Notes under the pieces: model-generated | Seen by the model: the letters and a program-made list of their open reading frames with translations, nothing else | Database searches by the model: none | What the model was told of the DNA's origin: nothing | Part shown: in pieces, positions 1 through 7,214 of the stretch | How the letters are laid out: the number at the start of each line of letters is the position of its first letter | Numbering within the stretch: the stretch's first letter is position 1 | Program-made: the position numbers and the translations under genes | DNA from: Alphaproteobacteria bacterium | GTDB taxonomy: Bacteria; Pseudomonadota; Alphaproteobacteria; TMED109 | Direction: 5' to 3' | Length of the DNA: 38,707 bases | NCBI GenBank assembly: GCA_022819905.1 | Contig: JAJEGJ010000064.1 | Location: 1-38,707 of the forward strand

Positions 1-1
1 C

Positions 2-904
2 GCCTATTGCCGCCGGCATGGCGTCGGGCACGACCGGATCGGCAAGCTGATCGTCGCCACCACCGAGGTGCAGCGGGACACGCTCGGCGCGATTGCCCGT
101 CAGGCTGCAGCCAATGGCGTGGAGGATCTCCGCGTGCTGGAGCGTGCCGAGATCCGGCGCATCGAACCCGCATTGCGCGCCGTGGCGGCGCTCCATTCAC
201 CGTCGACCGGCATCGTCGACAGCCATGGCCTCATGCTGGCCTTCCAGGGCGACGCGGAAGACCACGGCACCCTCATCGCGTTCCGGTCACGGGTGACCGG
301 CGGGGCCGTGCGCGCAGACGGGATCGAGCTGCGCGTGGAGGACGCCTCCGGCATCGCGACCACGTTCCAGGCCGGCATTGTCGTCAACAGCGCCGGGCTC
401 GATGCCCAGGGACTTGCCCACACCATCGGCGGGGTGCCGGACCACGCCATCCCGCCCCTGTACTACGCACGCGGGTGCTATTTCACGATGTCGGACCGGT
501 CCCCGTTTTCGCACCTGATCTATCCGGTTCCGGAAGACGGCGGTCTCGGCGTCCACGTCACGCTGGACCTTGCCGGCCAGTGCCGCTTCGGCCCGGACGT
601 CGAGTGGATCGACACCCTCGACTACACGATCGACCCGGCCCGCGCCGAACGCTTCTATCCCGTGATCCGGACCTACTGGCCCGATCTCCGGGACGGCGCC
701 CTCATGCCCGGTTACGCGGGCGTCCGGCCCAAGGTGGCGGGACCGGGAGAGCCGGCCGGCGATTTCCTTGTGGTGGGACCACGGCAGCACGGAGTTTCCG
801 GCCTGGTGCATCTCTTCGGCATCGAATCCCCTGGACTGACGTCGGCATTGAGCCTCGCCGACGAAGTCTGCGAGGAACTGGGACTTACACCGAGGGAACC
901 GTAA
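2..904 (+). CDS. L-2-hydroxyglutarate oxidase-like FAD-dependent oxidoreductase (5' truncated)
   Basis: The frame is open from base 2, so the N-terminal FAD-binding GxGxxG region lies outside the window. What remains is the substrate domain and C-terminus of a DAO-type flavoprotein. It resembles LhgO/L2HGDH: an early GKLIVAT stretch, STGIVDSHGL near the middle, VVNSAGL before the second half, and a closing HLFGIESPGLTSALSLA block typical of that family. LhgO enzymes oxidise L-2-hydroxyglutarate to 2-oxoglutarate and pass electrons to the membrane quinone pool. Other DAO-fold oxidases (glycine or sarcosine type) are less likely because of the C-terminal block. The exact substrate is inferred. 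Downstream lies the hip locus, with no operonic link. Confidence 0.8.
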   Translation, partial: AYCRRHGVGHDRIGKLIVATTEVQRDTLGAIARQAAANGVEDLRVLERAEIRRIEPALRAVAALHSPSTGIVDSHGLMLAFQGDAEDHGTLIAFRSRVTGGAVRADGIELRVEDASGIATTFQAGIVVNSAGLDAQGLAHTIGGVPDHAIPPLYYARGCYFTMSDRSPFSHLIYPVPEDGGLGVHVTLDLAGQCRFGPDVEWIDTLDYTIDPARAERFYPVIRTYWPDLRDGALMPGYAGVRPKVAGPGEPAGDFLVVGPRQHGVSGLVHLFGIESPGLTSALSLADEVCEELGLTPREP

Positions 905-1040
905 CCGCGGCCAGCGCCCCCACCCTTCCATTGTCTGCTACCACGTCCACACGTGCCGGGAGGGCAAGCGCGAGCAATTCTTGATGGCGGAAAGGCGCGC
1001 GTGCCTCGGCAGGCGCCGGACGAGGTCGAAATCATTCGAT

Positions 1041-1086
1041 TAATAGGCAGTAAGTAGCCTATTACGGTGAAACATCGTTGTAATAG
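1041..1086. promoter_or_regulatory. Candidate HipB operator array upstream of hipBA
   Basis: TAATAGGC (1041-1048) and GCCTATTA (1057-1064) form a perfect 8-bp inverted repeat around an 8-base spacer. A third copy, GTAATAG (1080-1086), is the inverse of CTATTAC (1059-1065). A weaker CTATT occurs at 1113-1117. The core TAGGC-N8-GCCTA has the same half-site length and spacing as the E. coli hip operator TATCC-N8-GGATA. The array lies about 100-150 bases before the HipB start, in an AT-rich patch. Binding by this HipB is inferred. Confidence 0.5.
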
Positions 1087-1189
1087 ACCTTCTAACGCCT
1101 CTTTTCACTGTTCTATTTTACTGGTAATGTACGGCCCATAATGCCCATCTATAGGGTATAAGAGGCCAAATAATGCTTCTTGAAGACAA

Positions 1190-1528
1190 ATGAAGACATC
1201 TCGACACATCGAATCCGAGATCGGCTCCCGTCTGGCGCGGTTGCGGCTGTCTCGCAACGTGACACAAGCCACGTTGGCAGAGGACGCCGGAATCAGTCTC
1301 CGAACCCTGCGGCGACTCGAGGCCGGCGATCCATCAACCTTCGACACGTTCCTGCGTGTCGCCCTGGCTCTGGATCTGGGCGAAGCCATCCTCGGCGCGG
1401 TACCCACGGGTCAGATCCGACCCATCGAGCGCGTCTCGCGGACTGGTTCTGAGCGTCGGCGCGCCCGTCCGCGACCGCCGGAACGCAAGGATCCGACCTG
1501 GACATGGGGTGACGACCCGGGTGACTAA
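1190..1528 (+). CDS. hipB: HipB-like XRE-family antitoxin / transcriptional repressor
   Basis: This 112-residue protein has a helix-turn-helix of the Cro/C1 (XRE) type at about residues 13-65. The recognition part reads TLAEDAGISLRTLRRLEAG. A basic and proline-rich tail, ending in WTWGDDPGD, follows. The last 8 bases overlap the start of the HipA-like gene, so the two are translationally coupled, as is usual for an antitoxin-toxin pair. By family knowledge, HipB neutralises HipA and represses the operon by binding palindromes in the promoter. A suitable repeat array lies upstream at 1041-1086. ATG 1190 precedes the whole HTH. No strong Shine-Dalgarno is seen, so the start is moderately sure. 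Confidence 0.85.
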   Translation: MKTSRHIESEIGSRLARLRLSRNVTQATLAEDAGISLRTLRRLEAGDPSTFDTFLRVALALDLGEAILGAVPTGQIRPIERVSRTGSERRRARPRPPERKDPTWTWGDDPGD

Positions 1529-2828
1529 CGCAAACGTCATGCTCTGGGGCCGACGCATCGGAGCGGTGTCCTGGGATGAAACGCGCGCACTTGGGGTCTT
1601 CCAGTACGACCCGGATTTCGTCGGCGCCGGCATAGAGGTGGCGCCTCTGACGATGCCCGCCAGAGAAACACCCTACGAATTCCCGGCTCTCAATAGGGAT
1701 ACTTTCAGGGGGCTGCCTGGGATGCTTGCAGATGCCCTACCGGACAGGTTCGGCAACCGACTCATTGATGCTTGGCTGGCGGAAACCGGCAAGAAACCGA
1801 AATCCTTCAATTCGGTCGACCGACTCTGCTATATCGGCCGTCGTGGCGTCGGCGCTCTCGAGTTCGAGCCCGACCTTCGGCGACGGTCTGGAGCGAAGAA
1901 ACTGGAGATCGACCGACTGGTCGATCTGGCGAATCGGGTGCTCGACGAACGCGCAAACCTCGCCGGGCGCCTGGACGGCAAGAACGACGCCGATGCCCTT
2001 GAGGACATTCTGAGCGTTGGTACGTCGGCAGGCGGCGCACGACCCAAAGCCGTTCTCGCCTGGAACCCGAAGACCGGCGAATTCCGATCCGGTCAACTTG
2101 AGGTCGACGAGGGCTTCGAGCACTGGCTCCTGAAGTTCGACGGCGTGCAGAACAGCGGGGACAGGGAACTGGCCGATCACGAAGGGTTCGGCAAGATCGA
2201 ATACGCCTACGCCAGCATGGCGCGCGCTGCCGGCATCACGATGTCGGAATGCCGGCTCCACCACGAGGGCGGCCGCAGCCATTTCATGACGAGAAGGTTT
2301 GATCGAGATCCTGTCGGCCGCAGGCTCCACATGCAGTCACTCGGCGCGATGCAGCATTTCGACTTCAACGACCCATCGGCCTATTCCTACGAGCAGGCCA
2401 TCGTGACGATCCAGGACCTGCGTCTCGGGATGCGTGCCGTCGAAGAGCAGTACCGCCGAGCGGTCTTCAATGTCATCGCGCGCAATCAGGATGACCACGT
2501 GAAGAACATCTCTTTCCTGATGGACCGGTCAGGACAATGGTCGTTGTCCCCGGCCTACGACGTCGCCTATGCCTACAATCCGCAAGGCACATGGACCCGC
2601 CAACATCTGTTGAGCCTGGCAGGCCGCCGGAACAATTTTGGGCGCGACGATTTCCTTCACTTTGCCGCCACTGTTGGCGTGAAGAAGCGCAAGGCACAGA
2701 CAATACTGGACGAAGTGAGCGCCGCTGTTCGGGATTGGGGCAAACTCGCCGAAGCAGCCGGGGTCACGCCCCGTGACGTGGTACGGATCGAGAAGACCTT
2801 CAGATCGAACCTGATGTCGGGCCGATAG
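1521..2828 (+). CDS. hipA: HipA-family serine/threonine kinase toxin
   Basis: The protein has about 435 residues if it starts at GTG 1521, overlapping hipB. ATG 1539 is an alternative start, and the open frame extends further upstream inside hipB. The N-terminal HipA subdomain is present (FQYDPDF, then GLPGMLADALPDRFGN). The kinase core carries the nucleotide-binding loop GTSAGGARPK near residue 167 and the catalytic NQDDHVKN near residue 321, followed by LSPAYD. HipA kinases phosphorylate aminoacyl-tRNA synthetases (GltX in E. coli), stop translation and promote persistence; the target here is unknown. All motifs are intact, so the toxin is probably functional. Length is close to E. coli HipA (440). 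Confidence 0.92.
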   Translation: MTNANVMLWGRRIGAVSWDETRALGVFQYDPDFVGAGIEVAPLTMPARETPYEFPALNRDTFRGLPGMLADALPDRFGNRLIDAWLAETGKKPKSFNSVDRLCYIGRRGVGALEFEPDLRRRSGAKKLEIDRLVDLANRVLDERANLAGRLDGKNDADALEDILSVGTSAGGARPKAVLAWNPKTGEFRSGQLEVDEGFEHWLLKFDGVQNSGDRELADHEGFGKIEYAYASMARAAGITMSECRLHHEGGRSHFMTRRFDRDPVGRRLHMQSLGAMQHFDFNDPSAYSYEQAIVTIQDLRLGMRAVEEQYRRAVFNVIARNQDDHVKNISFLMDRSGQWSLSPAYDVAYAYNPQGTWTRQHLLSLAGRRNNFGRDDFLHFAATVGVKKRKAQTILDEVSAAVRDWGKLAEAAGVTPRDVVRIEKTFRSNLMSGR

Positions 2829-2862
2829 AGAAGCACCGTTCGAATTCCGGATACCCCTAGAA

Positions 2863-2949
2863 AGTCGGCTTCACCGCCTTGCCTATGGGGGTTCTGGGTT
2901 TGGGCCGACTGGCGAGTTCCAGCCGGACCGCACGGGTGACGTCGGCTGG
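2863..2949. other. Inverted repeats between convergent hipA and SDR genes
   Basis: AGTCGGC (2863-2869) pairs with GCCGACT (2904-2910), and CCAGCCG (2919-2925) pairs with CGGCTGG (2943-2949). They sit between the 3' ends of two convergent genes and could form stems that end transcription on both strands. Neither has a U-tract and the first loop is long, so this is weak. Confidence 0.25.
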
Positions 2950-2950
2950 A

Positions 2951-3685
2951 TCAGCGTCCCCCTGACACGTCGAGCGACGCCCCGGTGGAATAGGAAGCCT
3001 CATCGGACAGTAGATAGAGAACGGCCGCCGCCACTTCCTCCGGGCTGCCAGCGCGTTTCAACGGCAGCGAGGGCGCGATCTCTTCCAAGCGTCCCTCTGG
3101 GTGGATGTCGGTGTCGATGATGCCGGGCCGGACGCCGTTCACTCGGATCCCGAGATCCGCGCACTCCATGGCCAGCCCCGTGGTCAGGGTGTCCACCGCG
3201 CCCTTCGACGCGCCGTAGTGGACCCAGAGGAACGGGTTCGCGAGGCGCGCCGCGACCGATGAGATGTTGACAATGGCGCCCCCCGCCCCGCCCCGGCGGG
3301 TGGACATCCGGCGAATGGCCTCCCGGGCGCACAGGAAATAGCCGGAGATGTTCACCGCGAAACAGCGTTCGAGGATATCGCCGGTGACTTCCTCGATCAG
3401 GCACTGCCCGCCCACCACGCCGGCATTGTTGACCAAGGCGGTGACGGCCCCGAGTTCGCGGTCGCACGTCTCGAACAACCGCTCAATCTCGGGTTCGGAT
3501 CCCGTGTCAGCCTGGACGGCGACCGCCCGCTGGCCCGCCTTTTCGATATCGGCAACGACCGCTCGAGCCAAGGCCTCGTTGCTGTAGTAGTTCACGCAAA
3601 CATCGTAGCCGGCTGCTCCGGCGGCTCGGGCCACGGCAGCGCCGATCCCGCGGCTCGCCCCTGTCACCATCAATATGTTCGGCAT
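2951..3685 (-). CDS. SDR-family NAD(P)-dependent oxidoreductase
   Basis: This 244-residue classical short-chain dehydrogenase/reductase has the cofactor motif TGASRGIG at residues 8-15 and NNAGV at 86-90. The catalytic set is Ser142/143 in NISSVAA and Tyr157-Lys161 in YGASK. A C-terminal TGASLDVSGGR segment is typical of FabG-like and glucose-dehydrogenase-like members. The start at 3685 is chosen because GGGAGG lies a good distance upstream; the frame is open further upstream but without support. The substrate cannot be told from sequence. It is divergent from msrA with about 200 bases between them and convergent with hipA. Confidence 0.9.
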   Translation of the reverse strand: MPNILMVTGASRGIGAAVARAAGAAGYDVCVNYYSNEALARAVVADIEKAGQRAVAVQADTGSEPEIERLFETCDRELGAVTALVNNAGVVGGQCLIEEVTGDILERCFAVNISGYFLCAREAIRRMSTRRGGAGGAIVNISSVAARLANPFLWVHYGASKGAVDTLTTGLAMECADLGIRVNGVRPGIIDTDIHPEGRLEEIAPSLPLKRAGSPEEVAAAVLYLLSDEASYSTGASLDVSGGR

Positions 3686-3802
3686 GGTTGTTGATCCTCC
3701 CACCGCATGGCGGCCCGGACCATACAGGCATCGTCGGTCCATGTGTTGACAGCCAACCAGTCATCGCTGCAAGGAGTCAGGCTGGGTCGTTCCTGCATGG
3801 GC

Positions 3803-3828
3803 CCGGTCTGTTCCAGAACAGGAACCGG
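3803..3828. promoter_or_regulatory. Dyad / hairpin upstream of msrA
   Basis: CCGGT-CTGTT (3803-3812), a CCAG loop, then AACAG-GA-ACCGG (3817-3828) form a near-perfect ten-pair stem with a two-base bulge. It sits about 65 bases before the msrA start in the divergent SDR-msrA spacer, so it could be an operator or a leader hairpin. No matching regulator is known to me. Confidence 0.35.
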
Positions 3829-3890
3829 AAGAAATGGTGCGTTATCTCAGGAGGTGGGACAACGGGTTCTGCATGTGAGAGGACAAGACA

Positions 3891-4520
3891 ATGAGCCGCT
3901 ATGCATCGTTCTTCGCCGCATCGATGCTCACCTTGGTCGAGCCGCACGCCATCTTTGCCGCAACCGACGAGGGCTTCGCAGTCGCCACGTTCGCAGGCGG
4001 GTGTTTCTGGTGCGTGGAGTCGGACTTCGACACGGTGCCGGGGGTGGTGGAAACGATATCCGGGTACACCGGCGGGACCGTTGAGAATCCGACCTACAGG
4101 CAGGTCACCAAGGGGGGCACCGGACATCGGGAGGCGGTGCAAATCCGCTACGACCCCAAGCAGGTCTCCTACGAACGGCTGCTGCACATCTTCTGGCGCA
4201 GCGTCGACCCCACCGACGACGGCGGGCAATTCTGCGACCGCGGGGAGAGCTACCAGACTGCGATCTTCGTCGGGAACGAGGAGGAGCGGCGCCTCGCCGA
4301 GACCTCGAGGGAGATGCTGCAGGATTCGATGGTGCTGGATGCGCCCGTCGTCACGCCGATCGAGCCGGCAGGCGTGTTCTACCCGGCCGAGGACTACCAC
4401 CAGGACTACTACACGAAAAACCCGATCCGCTATCGGTTCTACCGGTTTTCGTGCGGGCGCGACTCACGCGTGAAGCAAGTCTGGGGCGGTCAGGCGCACG
4501 AAGGCATCGGGCGGCGCTGA
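3891..4520 (+). CDS. msrA: Peptide-methionine (S)-S-oxide reductase MsrA, exported form
   Basis: This 209-residue protein reduces methionine-S-sulfoxide in proteins. The MsrA active site GGCFWC is at residues 36-41, with catalytic Cys38. Other family blocks follow: [22 protein letters not shown] and DYHQDYY. A further Cys near residue 189 (FSCGRDS) could act as the resolving thiol. About 24 residues precede the domain and look like a cleavable signal peptide ([10 protein letters not shown], then AIFAA), suggesting action in the periplasm. GAGAGG lies 8 bases before the ATG. No MsrB partner is next to it. Confidence 0.95.
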   Translation: MSRYASFFAASMLTLVEPHAIFAATDEGFAVATFAGGCFWCVESDFDTVPGVVETISGYTGGTVENPTYRQVTKGGTGHREAVQIRYDPKQVSYERLLHIFWRSVDPTDDGGQFCDRGESYQTAIFVGNEEERRLAETSREMLQDSMVLDAPVVTPIEPAGVFYPAEDYHQDYYTKNPIRYRFYRFSCGRDSRVKQVWGGQAHEGIGRR

Positions 4521-4576
4521 CGACAGGTTTTATGCGGGAGGTGTTGCCCTGGTGACTTCGCGCGAGGAGCAACGAG

Positions 4577-4594
4577 GTCCCGCGATAGCGGGAC
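4577..4594 (+). terminator. Perfect hairpin downstream of msrA
   Basis: GTCCCGC (4577-4583), loop GATA, GCGGGAC (4588-4594): a perfect seven-pair GC-rich stem 57 bases after the msrA stop. There is no T-run after it, so intrinsic termination is uncertain. Confidence 0.4.
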
Positions 4595-4639
4595 TGCGTG
4601 CAGCCTTCACACAGAAGCAACCGCCTACAAGGAGGCCAT

Positions 4640-4840
4640 GTGCAACACTCCTTTGCCTCAATTGCATTCGCACTGGACGAAGGGCAGCTGACGTTCGGGA
4701 GGTTGCCAAGGCACGCGCAAGTGCAGACAACCGCCCAGCACGCACATCTGGTCCGAGACACTGCGAGAGCCCCCGCTATCCGCGTCGATGATTGCATCGG
4801 GCGGAAGCTGGAGGTCTCTGAAAGGGCGTCGTCGACCTGA
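4640..4840 (+). pseudogene. Tyrosine recombinase (phage-type integrase) C-terminal remnant
   Basis: In this frame the translation contains HSFASIA, then RHAQVQTTAQHAHL, then a helical tail. This lines up with the end of tyrosine recombinases, where RHTFAS is followed by a GHxxxxTTxxYAHL box. The catalytic tyrosine position reads His (HAHL for YAHL) and the usual Gly before His reads Arg. Nothing recognisable of the catalytic domain precedes it. It is therefore a decayed fragment, probably left by a mobile element that delivered the neighbouring AbiE locus. The assignment rests on motif recognition in a short piece. Confidence 0.65.
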
Positions 4841-4983
4841 GAACGACGCCATCAACTGGCCGTCCACGAATAGCAACCAGGCTGCGTCCTGAGGAGATCA
4901 TTCTGCGCCCTTGCCCGAAACGCTCCAGGTTTCTCGGTGCAAATGTGATAAACTCTCTGCATTAATCTACATAAGCAGAGTAA
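4841..4983. other. Spacer between integrase relic and AbiE operon
   Basis: No gene is seen. The right half becomes AT-rich (GTGATAAACT, ATTAATCTACATAA) and probably contains the abiE promoter. The stretch from the msrA stop to the abiEi start totals about 460 bases and otherwise holds only the hairpin at 4577-4594 and the integrase relic. Confidence 0.5.
4955..4980. promoter_or_regulatory. Inverted repeat abutting abiEi start, candidate AbiEi operator
   Basis: CTCTGC (4955-4960) and GCAGAG (4975-4980) are inverted around a 14-base AT-rich spacer, ending 3 bases before the ATG. AbiEi antitoxins are known to repress their own operons by binding inverted repeats in the promoter. The right arm occupies the ribosome-binding region, so binding could also affect translation initiation. 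Confidence 0.45.
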
Positions 4984-5607
4984 ATGTCACTTACACCAGC
5001 CAAGCAGCGCGACACGGCCCTGCACCTCTTTGGTCAGAGGGGGCTCGTGCGCATGGCCGATCTACGCGACGCAGGCGTCGGGCCCGAGACCGTCGCCCGC
5101 CTGGTTCGCGACGGGATTGCCTCGCGGGTGGCCCGAGGCCTCTACGAACTGGCCGACACGATTCCGGCTCCCCAGCGCAGCCTTGCAGAAGCCTCAGCCC
5201 GTGTGCCAAAGGGCGTGATCTGCCTCACATCCGCGCTGCAATTTCACGAACTGACACTCCAAATGCCCTCCGCCGTCTGGATCGCCATCAATCGCACCGG
5301 ATGGAAGCCCCAGGTCGACTACCCCCCGATCCACTTCGTGCGGTTCAGCGACCACGCCCTCGCGGGCGGGGTGAAGCGGCATCTCATCGAAGGAATTGAC
5401 GTCCCGATATTCGAACCCGCCAAGTCGATCGTCGACTGCTTTCGCTATCGCAACAAGATCGGACTCGACATCGCGCTGGAAGCGCTCCGAGAGGGGCTCC
5501 GCAGTGGGCGCGTTACACCCGACCAGCTCTGGGAATTCGCCCGCAGGGCGCGTGTCTGGTCCGTGATGCGGCCCTATGTCGAAGCGATGGTCGCCGATGG
5601 CAAGTGA
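4984..5607 (+). CDS. abiEi: AbiEi-family type IV antitoxin / autorepressor
   Basis: This 207-residue protein matches the AbiEi antitoxin family. It has an N-terminal winged-helix region (FGQRGLVRMADLRDAGV, then VARGLYEL) and a C-terminal domain with LTSALQFHEL, PIFEPAKSIVDCF and a helical end. AbiEi does not bind the toxin in the known systems. It counters its effect and represses the operon. Its last 11 bases overlap the toxin gene start. The reading frame is intact while the toxin is frameshifted. An inverted repeat sits directly before the start codon. The Shine-Dalgarno is weak (GCAGAG). Confidence 0.9.
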   Translation: MSLTPAKQRDTALHLFGQRGLVRMADLRDAGVGPETVARLVRDGIASRVARGLYELADTIPAPQRSLAEASARVPKGVICLTSALQFHELTLQMPSAVWIAINRTGWKPQVDYPPIHFVRFSDHALAGGVKRHLIEGIDVPIFEPAKSIVDCFRYRNKIGLDIALEALREGLRSGRVTPDQLWEFARRARVWSVMRPYVEAMVADGK

Positions 5608-6507
5608 GCTTCGCAATACCGGAGCCTCTGTGCGCGCCCGGCTTCTCCAGCGCGCCCGTATCGAAGGGACCGATTTTCAGATCCTCCTCATGCGTTACGC
5701 GCTTGAGCGATTGCTCTACCGACTCAGCGTCTCTGACCAGCGCGAGCGGTTCATCCTGAATGGTGCAATGCTCTTCGCGGTCTGGCAGAACTATCCCTTC
5801 CGGCCGACCCGCGACATCGACTTGCTGGGTCTTGGCGACTCCGACCCTGCAATGGTTGCGGCAAGCATTCGCGCCATCACCTCTGTGGCCGTGCCTGACG
5901 ATGGAGTCGTCTTCGACGATACCGGCGTCGAAGCCGCGCCAATCCGCGGGAAGGCGAATATCCTGGCGTCCGCGTCAGAACTGGCGCCACCATCGCCGGA
6001 GCCCGACTGCCCATCCAGATCGATGTCGGTTTCGGCGACGCGATCTCGCCTGAGGCAATCGAGATCGAATACCCGACCCTTCTCGAGGCGCCTGCGCCCA
6101 TCCTACGCGCTTATCCGCCTGAAACCGTCGTTGCCGAGAAAACCGAAGCGATCGTCTCACTCGGTATCGCGAACAGCCGCATGAAGGACTTCTATGACCT
6201 CTGGATGATTGCGCAGACCTTCACGTTTGAATACGGCAACCTGACAAAAGCCCTCCAACAAACCTTCGAGCGACGCCGAACCCCCTTGCCGGAGCAAATC
6301 CCCGTCGGCCTCAGTCACAGTTTTGCTCTTGATAGGGAGTCCCAGTGGCGAGCATTCCTGGCGCGCAACCGGCATGCAGCGACGTCCGCTTCACTCGTCA
6401 AGATCATCAATGATCTACGCACCTTCCTGCAGCCCCTGCTGGCCCGCACAAAGGTTGCATCGTGGCCTTGCGGAGGCCCCTGGACTCGTGTGGACGTTGC
6501 CCCGTGA
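5597..6507 (+). pseudogene. abiEii: AbiEii nucleotidyltransferase toxin, frameshifted
   Basis: The gene starts at ATG 5597, inside the end of abiEi. The first part reads normally: RNTGASVRARLL, then NGAMLFAVWQ and RPTRDIDLLG, the acidic nucleotidyltransferase motif. Near 5945-5950 the frame fails. From about 5950 family sequence continues one frame over (GEYPGVRVRTGA, QIDVGFGDAISPE, AEKTEAIVSLGIANSRMKDFYD) to a natural end at 6507 with CGGPWTR. A single base missing in the GGG at 5948-5950 explains this. The unshifted frame runs to a stop at 6182-6184 with arginine/serine-rich nonsense. The break lies after the first acidic motif but before the third Asp and the KDFYD region, so the toxin should be inactive unless it is a sequencing error. 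Confidence 0.85.
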
Positions 6508-6842
6508 CCTCGCGGGCCCCAAGCAAACAACCGGAAACAGGGGTTGATCCCCGTGAAGTGTCTTCGTCGGAAAACCGGGCACACGCTTTCGTCCAGCAGG
6601 CGGCCGGAATCCCCTGGCCGCGGACCTGATCCTTGCAACCGTTGGGCTGGCGTGACGTGGTCGGCCGCTTGAATGTGCCCGCTCGCGAAGGTCATTCAAG
6701 AAAAGGTGGGGCCTGTCAGGCCCGACGCCTTCCGTTCAGCCGGGCTCAAACCAGCTCGGCCGATCTGCGAATAAACCTTGCCCCCTGGCCTGGTACGCGG
6801 AGCGGGTTTGACAAGTGACCGCAACAACCCAACATTGCAGGT
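6508..6842. other. Gene-free stretch between AbiE locus and erpA-like gene
   Basis: About 335 bases with no convincing gene on either strand. A weak GGGG-loop-CCCC stem follows abiEii within 40 bases. A strong hairpin lies at 6709-6723. The promoter of the erpA-xth pair is presumably in the right third, but no clear -35/-10 pair stands out. Confidence 0.5.
6709..6723 (-). terminator. Intrinsic-terminator-like hairpin, leftward orientation
   Basis: GGGCCTG (6709-6715), one base, CAGGCCC (6717-6723) is a perfect stem. On the minus strand it is followed within 4 bases by TTTT. No leftward gene ends here, so it would stop antisense transcripts or is a relic. Confidence 0.35.
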
Positions 6843-7205
6843 ATGGATACTTCCGTCGAAGCGCCGATCCGGCTCACCGAGCGGGCCCGACAGCGGCTTT
6901 CCTTCATTCTGAGTCAGCCTGAGCTAGCCGCGAAATTCGTCAGGATCGCCATTCAGGGCGGTGGCTGCTCCGGTTTCTCCTACGACTTCTCGCTTGATGA
7001 CGCGCTGGACGGCCAGGAAGATGTTGTTATCTCGCAACGGACGGACGGGACGGGTGCCGGTCTGGTGATCGACTCGATGTCGATGATCTACGTGGCAGGG
7101 AGCGAGATCGACTGGGTCGAAAGCCCCGGCGGCGCAATGTTCAACATCGAAAATCCCAACGCGACAGCGAGTTGTGGCTGCGGCACGTCCTTCGCGATCG
7201 ACTGA
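6843..7205 (+). CDS. erpA: A-type iron-sulfur carrier protein (HesB/IscA/ErpA family)
   Basis: This 120-residue protein has the three conserved cysteines of A-type Fe-S carriers: Cys42 in GGGCSGF and Cys111/Cys113 in the C-terminal CGCGTSF motif. It accepts Fe-S clusters from the assembly scaffold and delivers them to apoproteins in the cytoplasm. ErpA is favoured over IscA and SufA because there is no isc or suf operon here and because of the xth partner next door. That subfamily choice is inference. Only 9 bases separate it from xth, so the two are probably cotranscribed. The acidic-hydrophobic middle (IDSMSMIYVAGSEIDWV) is typical of the family. Confidence 0.9.
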   Translation: MDTSVEAPIRLTERARQRLSFILSQPELAAKFVRIAIQGGGCSGFSYDFSLDDALDGQEDVVISQRTDGTGAGLVIDSMSMIYVAGSEIDWVESPGGAMFNIENPNATASCGCGTSFAID

Positions 7206-7214
7206 TCGCTCCGC

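Noticed and set aside
1105-1407. Minus-strand 100-codon frame across the hipB promoter and gene
   Set aside because: Opposes a clear HTH gene and has no motif.
3786-3828. GTTC/GAAC boxes before msrA as a LexA site
   Set aside because: Spacing does not match the alphaproteobacterial GTTC-N7-GTTC LexA box.
5942-5960. Programmed -1 frameshift site in abiEii
   Set aside because: No X-XXY-YYZ slippery heptamer in the right frame and no obvious stimulatory stem; a one-base loss is simpler.
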